DNA of 64,000 nucleotides, from assembly GCA_036345935.2 (NCBI GenBank), contig JADWOT020000001.1:32681971-32745970 (forward strand), written 5' to 3'. The notes under the pieces were generated by a model, which had not been told where the DNA came from, did not search any database, and worked only from the letters and a program-made list of their open reading frames with translations. A program made the translations under genes and the position numbers. Source of the DNA: Taenia hydatigena. Its lineage: Eukaryota > Platyhelminthes > Cestoda > Cyclophyllidea > Taeniidae. Positions 25,073-33,480 of this stretch are shown here, one piece after another (the first letter of the stretch is position 1; every line of letters starts with the position of its first letter).

Positions 25073-25760
25073 CTAACAACTTAAACAGCAGAAGTTGCGC
25101 CACCTTCCTGCGCGTCCTCTTCTTACTCCGGGTTGGTGTTTTGGCCCTAGAATAACCAATGGAAGATAAGAAGGATGAGGATGCGAAATGAGGAAAAGAA
25201 GGAGGAGGAGGAGGAGGAGGAGGAGGAGGAGGAGGAGAAGGGAAAGAAGAGAGTGAGACTCACTTGGATCGGCGCCTAGGCACACGGCCTCAGTGGCTGG
25301 TGCAACCTCCTCGTCACGAAGGGGAGAGATTGCGAAACTAGTTGTCTCCCGGTCCACTGAGGCTGGTGGCAATCTTCGTTGCTGGCGGCCACAGGGTCTC
25401 GCCTTAACTCCAACTGAGCGCCGGTGGCGCTCTCCCTCCTCACCTTCCCTTCTTGTCACATCTGCAGGGCAGCACATTTATTAGCGAAATGGGCACACTT
25501 ACAGTCGACAAGGGTTCAAGCAATTCCAACAATTGCCCACATGTGGGACCATGTGAGTAGGTTCAGTGCACTGCTCCAATTGAGCAATGCAAAGCTCACG
25601 TAGGCGAGCAGAAATACGGCGTAGAGCACTCCTTCTTCCGACAACATCGCAAGTGGGTCACGGAAATATAAAACTGGCGACGATGCGCCTGACACATCGA
25701 TCGTTGGATCGAAGACGGCAATTTGAAATGCACGTGACAGCGTGCAATGAGTGAAGCAGA
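25073..25760 (-). pseudogene. Family 1 membrane-protein gene, 3' exons, copy A
   Basis: Three exons read on the minus strand. Exon 1 (25760-25503, 258 bp) follows a CACGACCAG acceptor and encodes FQIAVFDPTIDVSGAS, MLSEEGVLYAVFLLAYVSF and LLTWSHMWAIVGIA, one or two membrane helices. A 41-bp intron (25502-25462) has donor GTAAGT and acceptor CCTGCAG. Exon 2 (25461-25264, 198 bp) encodes a basic soluble tail with RRLPPASVDRET and LRDEEVAPATEAV. A 117-bp intron follows (GTGAGT...TCTAG). Exon 3 (25146-25073, 74 bp) encodes RPKHQPGVRRGRAGRWRN and ends FCCLSC-stop. Both introns are phase 1. A TGA at 25516-25518 replaces the glycine in GIAGT, so this copy is broken. Earlier exons are uncertain. I do not recognise the family; a rolling stone-type membrane protein is a weak alternative. 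Confidence 0.6.
25201..25236. repeat. GGA trinucleotide repeat in intron 2 of copy A
   Basis: About 12 GGA units on the plus strand (TCC on the transcribed strand), inside the 117-bp intron between family 1 exons 2 and 3. The matching intron of copy C, 361 bp long, has shorter CTC runs near 51993 and 52269. The repeat produces a leucine-rich artefact in simple translations. Confidence 0.95.
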
Positions 25761-25870
25761 CTGGTCGTGAATGATAGAGAAATGTGAGGCTTTGTGGACG
25801 ATCTGGACAAAGAGAGGCTTGACGCTTAAATAGCTGTAGTTAATGTAGACAGATTGAAGCACACTAAGTG

Positions 25871-26092
25871 TCATGCGGTGTAGAGAACTAAATACCACTC
25901 CGAGTCATGCTTTTCTGTGGCTGTCGTGGTGTTAGGCTTCGAGGGTGGTTTGGATAATACAAAAGCTAAGAGCGGAATTGAGAAGTCTTCGTGGATCATG
26001 TCCAGTAGTAATTCAATAAGAGGAGTGAAGGAACAAAAAGTCGGCGATAAAGTATGAGATGGTGCCGTCATCGGGGAAAGGTGTTCCAGCAA
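25871..26092 (-). pseudogene. Possible upstream exon of family 1, copy A
   Basis: The minus-strand frame starts MLEHLSPMTAPSHTLS and includes LLLDMIHED and EKHDSEWYLVLYTA, then a stop. The same frame is open for 71 codons in copy B (28114-28326) and for 145 codons in copy C (51142-51576). In C it continues past EWYLVLYTACHLMCF and overlaps the membrane exon in a different frame. Frame conservation suggests coding history, but I see no clear donor joining it to the membrane exon. Confidence 0.35.
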
Positions 26093-26094
26093 CT

Positions 26095-26178
26095 CATTTT
26101 TCTCTGTCTATTGAATATATTTATTCTATCCTGATATTTTGCCTTCTTTTGCCCTCAAGGGAGACTTTGGACCCCACA
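26095..26178 (+). mobile_element. Old 3' LTR fragment, copy A
   Basis: The sequence from CCAGCAACTC to CCCCACA aligns with the second half of the TRIM LTR: the CTCTGT...GAATATAT...TTCTA run, then TTTGCCTTCTTTTGCC and AGGGAG. The first half is absent. The same truncated piece is found at 28320-28411 and, inverted, at 51057-51148, so it was inserted and truncated before the A, B and C copies separated. Confidence 0.7.
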
Positions 26179-26904
26179 ATAAAGAGCTGGCTTGGAAGTG
26201 AGATTATGAGGAGAAGGAGAAGAAAGAGGACGAGAGGGAGAAGGGACCACATTGACAAAGTCACAAGAGTGGGAGATTATGGGTGCGATTCTTAGCCCTA
26301 ACATTATCTGTGGCTCAGTAAGCATGCATCATGCTCTCTTAGCCTTCTCATGTCTCCTGACACAAAAGGTAATCCAGTTAAATTGTCGAGCGCTCCCACC
26401 CCTATCATGATCAACTATCCCAGCAGAATCGAACCCGTTTTCACAATTGCATTCGGGTTAGTGGCAGATCAGGTAAGTTCAGACAATTAGCAGTCATGTC
26501 ATGACAGCTGCCACACGAAGCAGACGCTCAGGTAGCACTCCACTAAACAATAAAACTGTCAGTGTGGTTGATGCTTAAATCAGGAAGTAATTGCAAATTT
26601 GGCTACTGTGCCACAGCGTCTACCTGTAGTGGGATGTGCAGACATCACAACCGAAAATTGCCATCTGAAAACGTAGCTTACACCCCACCATCCAAGTAAA
26701 TGCAAAGCGAGATCTTGTACAAATACGCACCTTTTGTGAAGGTGATCGACAACTGCAGGTCAATGTGAGTAAGGTCAATCCATTGCTCCAATTGAGCAAC
26801 CCGTCTATTCGTTTTGAATATGGACTTTGCTACGAAACACATGCTTAAAAAAATTAAAGTGTGAAACTACTTGACAAAATAGCATTGCCCGCTGTCGTTT
26901 GAAC

Positions 26905-27089
26905 TGTAGTACTTTGTTTGTTAGAACTGCCCGTTTATGTCAAGGTCACAGAGGTGGCCGTACTGCCCTAGCTGCGTGGGCTGGCCTCCGGGCCATGCTA
27001 GCAGCCTATTTCCCTCTGTTCGGTGAATATATACACTCTACCCGGCCACTTTGCCTTCTTTTGCTTTAAGGAAGCCTCAAGTCGCTACA
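26905..27089 (+). mobile_element. Solo TRIM LTR, unit A
   Basis: A 185-bp LTR beginning TGTAG and ending CTACA, closely similar to the two LTRs of the complete element at 29176. It is flanked by GAAC on the left and GAACT on the right, in the same flanking sequence (GTTTGAAC... and ...GATTTGTTGGCAAACCT) that surrounds the complete element in unit B. No internal region, primer-binding site or polypurine tract remains. This is the expected product of LTR-LTR recombination. Confidence 0.9.
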
Positions 27090-27730
27090 GAACTACTATA
27101 AGATTTGTTGGCAAACCTTATAGTATCACTATTATGCATTTATATTACTGATACACAAATACCAACAACTTTCTCATTTTGCTTACTTCGTAAATTGTAA
27201 TTAGCACGTTTGTTGCTTAAATTAAACGCGAAAGTCAAAATTGTTAGTATTTGTCATAATTATGGTCTAATTAAAAAGATATAAAATTTAAACTTTATTT
27301 GTTTTACCGGACAAACTTTGAGCTGATTAGTCAGATTTGTGCGTGGCTTGCGTAAGTAGTGCGCGTTTTCGAGGATAACTTTTCTGGATTAATGCGCCTT
27401 TATCCGCTGCCAAAAGTCGGCATTCCGGTAGGTATTGAGTATCTCTTTATTGTTTTTAGTTATTTAGTTGTTGTGAGGTATTCTGGACGTGGGATTGCTT
27501 CCTTTAAACACATACTTGTTAGAGTAGACGCAAATGCCTCTTAATGTGAATGTTGACGGCTACTTTTCAACTGCAAGTTCTCCTCATGTGCATTTTTCGG
27601 TGTGTAGAGCTGAATTGCGACTGTTGCGGCAGATTGTGGGGCTTGTTTTTAATGACAATTGAATTTGAGTAATGAGGCGTGATTTTGTGGAGGTGCTAAA
27701 GCCCTACCAAGTGCTTGGCAATTACTTGCC

Positions 27731-27994
27731 AGTCGACAAGGGTTCCAGCGATTCCAACGATTGCCCAAATGTAGGACCATGTGAGTAGGTTCAGTGCACT
27801 ACTGCTCAAATTGAGCAGTGCAAAGCTCACATACGCGAGCAGAAATACAGCGTAGAGCACTCCTTCTTCCGACAACATCGCGAGTGAATCACGGAAATAT
27901 GAACCTGGTGACGATGCGCCTGACAGCACATCGATCGTTGGATCGAAGACGGCAATTTGAAATGCACGTGACAGCGTGCAATGAGTGAAGCAGA
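27731..27994 (-). pseudogene. Family 1 membrane exon, copy B, donor lost
   Basis: The minus-strand exon is 264 bp, open throughout, and encodes VFDPTIDVLSGASSPGSYFR, LAMLSEEGVLYAVFLLAYV and LLTWSYIWAIVGIAGTLVD. It is two codons longer than copies A and C, with no frameshift. The acceptor (ACGACCAG) is kept. The donor is destroyed: GTCGACT is followed by GGCAAGT instead of GTAAGT, because the tandem A/B junction lies exactly here. Exons 2 and 3 are therefore not downstream of this copy; unit A's 3' end follows instead. Confidence 0.6.
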
Positions 27995-28319
27995 CTGGTC
28001 GTGAATGATAGAGAAATGTGAGGCTTTGCGGACGATCTGGTCAAAGAGAGTCTCGACGACCACATAGCTGTAGTTAATGTAGACAGATTGAAGCACACTA
28101 AATAACGTGTTGTTTAGAAAACTAAATACCACTCTGAGTCATGCTTTTTTGTAGCTGTCGTGTTGCTAGGCTTCGAGGGTGGTTTGGATAATGCGAAAGC
28201 TAAAAGCAGAATTGAGGGATCTTCGAAGATCATGTCCAGTAGTAATTCAATAAGAGGAGTGAAGGAACAAAAAGCCAGCGATAAAGTATGAGATGGTGCA
28301 GTCATTGGTAAAAGGTGTT

Positions 28320-28411
28320 CCAGCAACCCATTCTCCTCGCTCTGTTAAATATATGCATTCTACCCTGATATTTGCCTTCGTTTGCCTTCAAGGGAGCCTT
28401 CGAACCCCACA
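28320..28411 (+). mobile_element. Old 3' LTR fragment, copy B
   Basis: Same truncated LTR piece as at 26095, in the same position relative to the family 1 exon. The terminal bases have changed from CTACA to CCACA, consistent with greater age than the full-length LTRs. Confidence 0.7.
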
Positions 28412-29170
28412 ATAGGGAGCTGACTCGGAAGTGGGATTATGAGGCAGGGAGGAAAAAGGAAAAGGGGAAGGGAACGCAATGACAAACTCACAAGAGTGAA
28501 AGATTATGGATGCGATTCTTAGCCCTAACATTATCTGTGGCTCAGTAAACATGTCTCATACTCTCTTAGCCTTCTCATGTCCCCTGACAGAGGGAATCAA
28601 ACAGTTTAGATCAATTCACACAAAAGTAATCCTGTTAACTTGTCATGATCAACTACCTTAGCAAAATCGAATTAGTTTTCACAATTGCATTTGGGTTATT
28701 GGCAGATCAGGTAAGTTCAGATAATTACAAGTCATGTCATGACAACTGCCACACGAGGCAGAAGGTCAGGTAACACTCCACTGAATGGAACAGCTGCCAA
28801 TGCGACTGATGCTCAAATGAGGAAGCAATTACGAAGTTGATGCTTGAATCAGGTAGTAATTAAGAAGTTGGCTACTGTGCCACCATGTCTACGTGTAGTG
28901 AGATGTGCAGGCATCGCAACCGCAAATTGCCAACTCAGAACGTAGCTTACACCCCACCAGCCAAGAAGACTTTCAACAGAATTTCGTAGAAATGCGTATC
29001 TTTTGTAAAGGTGATTGACACATGCAAGACCATGTAGGTAGGGTCAGTCCATTGCTCCATTTGAGCAAACCGTCTATTCGCTTTGAGTGTGAACTTTGCT
29101 ACAAAACACATGCTTGAAGCAAATTGAAGTGTACAGCTACTTGACAAAACGACATTGTTCGCTTTAGTTT

Positions 29171-29175
29171 GAACC
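29171..29175 (+). other. Target-site duplication GAACC, left
   Basis: GAACC immediately precedes the 5' LTR of the TRIM, and an identical GAACC follows the 3' LTR at 30091-30095. The uninterrupted site in unit C reads GAATT (50298-50302, minus strand) once only. Confidence 0.9.
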
Positions 29176-29376
29176 TGTAGTACTTTATCTGTTCGTGCTG
29201 CCGATTTCTGTCAAGGTCACGGAGGTGGCCATATTGCCCTAGCTGCGTGGACTGGCCTCCGGGCCATGGCAGCAGCCTTCTTTCCTCTGTTCGGTGAATA
29301 TATATATATATATATATATATATTCTACTCTGCCACTTTGCCTTCTTCTGCCTTAAGGGAGCCTCGGGACGCTACA
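29176..29376 (+). mobile_element. TRIM 5' LTR
   Basis: The LTR starts TGTAGTACTTT and ends GGGACGCTACA. It contains a 27-bp TA tract (29298-29324) that could serve as a TATA element, followed by a CTTTGCCTTCTTCTGCC pyrimidine block. The only obvious length difference from the 3' LTR is the TA tract. Confidence 0.93.
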
Positions 29377-29377
29377 T

Positions 29378-29389
29378 TGGTGGCAGCGG
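29378..29389 (+). promoter_or_regulatory. Primer-binding site, tRNA-Leu type
   Basis: TGGTGGCAGCGG begins one base after the LTR. It is complementary to a tRNA 3' end reading CCGCTGCCA plus CCA, which is the acceptor end of animal tRNA-Leu isoacceptors starting GGTAGCG. The match covers 12 bases, then breaks off. Confidence 0.8.
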
Positions 29390-29883
29390 AAAGCGGACCC
29401 GACTCTATAGGGATTTTATCCCTATCTCTACCGCCTACGGCATGTTGCAGCGGTGCGAAAGAAGTGCATGTGCTACGGATGGGCCACGAACGACGTCCAC
29501 CTCCGGCATTTACCCCTTCTCCGTGTCCTACAAGAAAGCTATCAACAACTGAAGCGACACTAGCCATGGACCACCTGGGAAGTTTCGTTTCGAAGATTAC
29601 CCCTATTTATACTTGCTTAAGGAGATTGGCGTGCTAAAGCCCCCCTACGGACATACTGATGGTCGGCAGAACCACTTATTCTGGACTTTGTTTCCAAGCC
29701 AAACGAAACTCGAAGTGCAAAGCACTGTCAAGAGGGATCACTGACGTTGGTGTCAAGCATCGCCTCAATCGCGTCGAATGTCGGCGATTGGCACGGTTAG
29801 CTCGTGGGTGCTTCTTCAGCACTGACTACGTTGTGATGGCTGACGCGGGAGGTGTACCAAGGGGTGCGTCAGGGACGACGCTC

Positions 29884-29898
29884 GAAAGAGGAGAGGGG
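29884..29898 (+). promoter_or_regulatory. Polypurine tract
   Basis: GAAAGAGGAGAGGGG, 15 purines in a row ending three bases before the 3' LTR. It is in the expected position for priming plus-strand synthesis. Confidence 0.85.
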
Positions 29899-29901
29899 CA
29901 A

Positions 29902-30090
29902 TGTAGTACTTTATCTGTTTGTGCTGCCGATTTCTGTCAAGGTCACAGAGGTGGCCATATTGCCCTAGCTGCGTGGGCTGGCCTTTGGGCCATGCCAGCA
30001 GCCTTCTTTCCTCTGTCCGGTGAATATATATATATATTTTACTCTGCCACTTTGCCTTCTTCTGCCTTAAGGGAGCCTCGGGACGCTACA
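29902..30090 (+). mobile_element. TRIM 3' LTR
   Basis: A 189-bp LTR, TGTAG...CTACA, almost identical to the 5' LTR except for a TA tract of about 15 bp. It is followed by the target duplication GAACC at 30091-30095. Confidence 0.93.
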
Positions 30091-30544
30091 GAACCACTTT
30101 CACGATTTGTTGGCAAACCTACCAGTATCACTATCATGCATTTATATTACTGATATACACATATTAACAACTTTCTCGCATTGCTCACTTTGTAAATTGG
30201 AATTAGTGTGTTTGCTACTTAACTTGTACGCGAAAGTCGAAACTTTAAGTATTTGTCGTAATCATAATCCCATCGTAAGTGCATAAATATTTAATATTCG
30301 TTTGTTTTACCGGACGAACTACGAACTGATTAATCGGGTTTGTGCGCGACTTGCGTAAGTGGTGCGCGTTTTTGGGGATAATTTTTGTGGAATAATGCGC
30401 CTTTATCCGCTGCTAAAAGTTGAGAGCCCGGTAAGTATTGAGTGCCTTATGAGTATTTTTAGTTAGTCAGTTGTTGTGAGGTACTTTAAATGTCAACTTT
30501 TTTCTTTATACACATACTTGTTGGGGTGGAAGGAAATGCCTCTT

Positions 30545-31120
30545 AATGTGAATGTTGACGGCTACTTTTCAACTGCAAGGTCTCCTCATGTGTATTTTTC
30601 GGTGTGTAGAGATAAATTGCGACTGTTGCAGCAGATTGTGGGGTTGTTTGTTTTTTAATGACATTTGAATTTGAGTAATGAGGCGTAATTTAGTGGAGAG
30701 GTGCTAAAACCCAACGAAGTGCTTGGCAATTACTTGCTTGGTGGTTTCTTGCGATTAAGCACCCATTTTATGAATGTGTGTAGAGATATGCTTTTGCTTT
30801 ATTTGTCAGTTTATTTGTTAGACCAACCGTTTCAGAAATAGCTGCAGTTGCTGTCATAACTTTTTGTTTTCCATTTGCGTTGTTTAATCACGTCGATTTT
30901 TTTACTGCAAAACACTTTTTTGGATTGAGTACGATTGCTTTGACTGTTTTTAAGCGGTTTGTTATTTTAGTAAGAATGAGTTTTGATGAATGAGGTCCAA
31001 TTTGATGAAGGGACTTGTAACTTTGGTAAAGTAAACGCAAAACGCTCATAACGTGGCTGTTAGGACGTTTTGTTTTCCAACTGCGATGCCTACTCACGTA
31101 CACTTTTTGCTGTACGACAC
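30545..31120 (+). repeat. Three diverged tandem motifs in unit B
   Basis: A motif like TTTTCAACTGCAAGGTCTCC followed by TCATGTGTATTTTTCGGTGT near 30563 recurs in diverged form near 30868 (TTTTCCATTTGCGTTGTTTA then ATCACGTCGATTTTTTTACTG) and near 31076 (TTTTCCAACTGCGATGCCTA then CTCACGTACACTTTTTGCTGT). Spacing is about 305 and 208 bp. The first can be translated as MPLNVNVDGYFSTARSPHVY, the third as MPTHVHFLLYDT. Confidence 0.4.
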
Positions 31121-31293
31121 TTGAAGCGGTAAGTTAAGATTGTTTTGGCGATTTGTAATTTATGTGCTTTCTAATGGCGATCGATTTTGTTTGGAGGAGT
31201 TCTAACGTTGCTAAGGACATGGCAACCAATCATTGTTGTTTTTTTGCTAATAATTATTCACTATATTCATAAATGTTATTGTGCATTATTTAG

Positions 31294-31391
31294 CTCGTTT
31301 TCGTGCTGGAATAGACACTGAAGAAGAAGAAGAAGCTGCAGCAGTAATGGGTACGAATCTTGCCTTTGTTATCACTTCACATATTTCTCAG
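31294..31391 (+). pseudogene. Family 2 exon with acidic run, copy B
   Basis: A 98-bp exon between acceptor TTATTTAG and donor GTAAGA, encoding RFRAGIDTEEEEEAAAVMG then TNLAFVITSHISQ. The copy C counterpart (minus, 49126-49023) is 104 bp with the same splice sites and reads RFRGRIDTEEDEDEAAAVVM then GVNLAFAITSHISQ. The difference is a two-codon, in-frame indel, as expected for coding sequence. A candidate next exon after TTTGTGTGCAG at 31442 would start with a stop codon in phase, so the continuation is unclear. Function unknown. Confidence 0.5.
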
Positions 31392-31709
31392 GTAAGATTG
31401 GATTGTGGTAAATGAATTGTTGCTGTCCCTTTTTGTGTGCAGTAATGGAATCGATGTGCGTTCATATGTTGGGTGGGAAAGCGCTTTTCTTTATCTGCTT
31501 TACCTGCGCTATTTTCATCACTATGATATGCGTGTTGTTGGAGCACATATGGATGGTGGAGGAGTGGGGGCAGGGCCGGGGTTGCTTGTTGTGTTGATGT
31601 AATCCTTGCTGTGAAACATGTTGTGTAGAGGGCCTCGGTGATGACTGAATGGTAGGTTGCTCAGCCTTGACGGCATGGGTGGGAAGCTTTGGCATCACCA
31701 CGCAGCCTG

Positions 31710-31824
31710 TACTTTGTAGCAGTCTCAATTGCTTGCTTGTTGAGGTGTTTGTTTCTTTATTTGCTATCAGTAGTTATGTTTGTGGATGTTAGCTTTGCAG
31801 TGTATTGGACCCTCACACATCGGT
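31710..31824 (+). pseudogene. Hydrophobic segment of family 2, copy B
   Basis: The frame YFVAVSIACLLRCLFLYLLS then VVMFVDVSFAVYW is a good membrane helix. Copy D (about 7132) reads CFVAVLCVCLLRCLFLVFLS then VVMFVYVSFAAHW, and copy C reads YLVAVLSVCMFNCAFLVFLS then VVMFVNVSLAAH followed by a stop. No frameshift separates the three, and most differences are conservative. Confidence 0.45.
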
Positions 31825-32152
31825 CTTTCCATTGTTTGGTTTTATTTCCTTTTCAGATGCTACAAGCTTACCTTGGTGGTTGTGATGGTGAAGTAACATG
31901 TGATGAGCGTGTGGAGTGGTAGGCACTGCAAGATGTTGGCGTGATTTGCGGCGGTGGCGGTGGCGTCCCCGTCTGGGTTGTGCGATGCAGCTGTCGGCAT
32001 GAGCGACAGGGTCTACTACTGCTATTATGCCTCCGTATGTTTGTCTTCGCGGGCATGGGTGGCTGGGTGAGTAAGTGGGTGGGTGGCGGCGAAGGAGGGG
32101 AAAGGCTGGGGCAGCTCTGCCGAGGGTGTGTGAGTGAAGGAGACGTTCTCTT

Positions 32153-32170
32153 ACGACGACGACGACGACG
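32153..32170. repeat. CGA trinucleotide run
   Basis: Six CGA units. Copies D and C have two to three at the same place, so the repeat length varies between paralogues. Confidence 0.9.
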
Positions 32171-33288
32171 AATGGAAGCGCAATGGGTTAGAGCCCACTG
32201 GTGGCAACTGTGGCATGTTTTGTTTCCGTAGGTACGCAAATGTTGTTGCTGTGGGAGGGTGGAGGTGATAAGTATTGATGCATCAGTTCAGAGGCGGTAA
32301 GTAAGTGAATAGGTCTCCACTGTTGGGTGTGTTGGGCGCGAACTATTGAGGGAGGCGGGGGGCGGGTGTTGTGCTACTCCCACTGCTATTGCGACTTAGC
32401 CTTAAGAGTGAGAACGGATGGAAAAGGAGTTGAAAAGGAGGGAGTGGGAGAGAGGGCGGAGAGAACATTCAGGGCAGAAAGCTGAGGCAGTTTCCGACCT
32501 CACGTGGAATAATTACTATCGGGGATGGGGTGGTGGGCGGCTTGCACGCTGTAGCATGGCGCTTGGGTGGGTTCGCAGTGGTCCCTCGTGTTGGCATGAG
32601 GATTGGGTGTGCCCTTGCCGATCTACGTTTTGCTCTTAGGAGGAGATTTATTTCCGGGCTATATTTCAGTGTTTCAGGTGCAATTCTCCCGGCCTACCTG
32701 GAGGGTGGGGATATGGTGGGTCCTCCACGGCACATCGACGGCTGGTGGACGTGGTTGGATCGACTTAAGGGGCGACTCAGCCTTTCTATGCTTTGCCACC
32801 TCCACTGTGTCCTGCTTCCGCTAATGCCGCTGGTGCCACTGCTGTTGTTGCGTATGCGTGAACATCACGGGTGAGGACATTGGTTCCATCATCCAACGAT
32901 TCCTATTGCAACAACAGTTTCGTAAGTCCTTTACATTCATTAGGTGTTGTTAATGGCGTCTCGCCTTTCTGCAACACGTGGCGACACAAGAGGTTCAAGT
33001 TATCAGGTTCCTTGTATCCTGAAAAGGTAGAAAGTGTTGGAGGAAAAGATGGAAATGTTGTTTGCAGCCTCATAGTACTAGCAGTAGTCAGTATTTGCGG
33101 TTGAACTAATGGTTGGAAAAGCTTAAACGCATTTAAGGGTGTAAATGTTAATCTTACCAATTGTAATCAGGGAGAGAACGCTGGTTCCTTATTAACGCGA
33201 AAGCCTAACTTGGCACTAGAAAGGGTGGATCGGTAATTACTTTTGAGAGACTGTCGTCTTCACTTCAAAAGTCGTTGGATGAGGAAGT

Positions 33289-33480
33289 GTGGCGATTAGG
33301 TGCTGTTCACAGCGATTGAATAGGTCCTTCGCAGTAGTAAGGGACGATGCTTTAAAATGTGCATATTTCATAGTCATTGATGAAGACTGTTTCAGGGACT
33401 GGTCTGGTGCATTCGAGAAAGTTGTGACTATGGCGGTGAAGGGAACAAATTGTCTAGCAGAAATGTGGAAAAGTGTCTGA
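33289..33480 (+). pseudogene. Family 2 segment RDDALKCAYF, copy B
   Basis: The open frame contains RSFAVVRDDALKCAYFIVID then EDCFRDWSGAFEKVVTMAVK. Copy D (8994-9180) and copy C (minus, 46906-46742) keep the same frame through RDDALKCA and DEDCFR.WSGTFE. C then shifts frame by one base and hits a stop; D ends after TEM. CGCAG and TAGCAG just before VRDD could be acceptors. No family recognised. Confidence 0.4.

Larger units (their letters stand above)
25503..27730. repeat. Unit A of tandem duplication A/B
   Basis: About 2.2 kb in direct tandem with 27731-30735. Both start (on the plus strand) at AGTCGACAAGGGTTC, the last bases of the family 1 membrane exon, and end with a GTGCTTGGCAATTACTTGC block (27712, 30719). 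The A-B junction sits at about 27730 within the short shared string ACTT.C.AGTCGAC, as expected for unequal exchange or microhomology joining. Unit A carries a solo LTR where unit B carries a complete TRIM. Confidence 0.85.
29176..30090 (+). mobile_element. Complete TRIM-type LTR retroelement
   Basis: A 915-bp element with 201-bp and 189-bp LTRs, both TGTAG...CTACA, and a 525-bp internal region. Reverse transcription signals are complete: a tRNA-Leu-type primer-binding site one base after the 5' LTR and a 15-base purine tract before the 3' LTR, with a perfect 5-bp target duplication outside. The internal region is too short for gag-pol, and its frames (for example the one starting at 29659) show no protease, reverse transcriptase or integrase motif. 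This is the structure of a terminal-repeat retrotransposon in miniature, which relies on enzymes from an autonomous partner. The two LTRs are very similar apart from TA-repeat length, so insertion is fairly recent. Confidence 0.93.
27731..30735. repeat. Left part of unit B (tandem partner of unit A)
   Basis: Direct copy of 25503-27730 plus the TRIM insertion. Landmarks in order are the family 1 exon (minus), the old LTR fragment, the segment with an AGATCAGGTAAGTTCAGA string (28705), the TRIM, a TATTTGTCG run, the MRLYPL frame near 30393, and the MPLNVNVDGYFSTA frame near 30535. Unit B continues beyond 30735 into the long unit shared with C and D. Confidence 0.85.
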
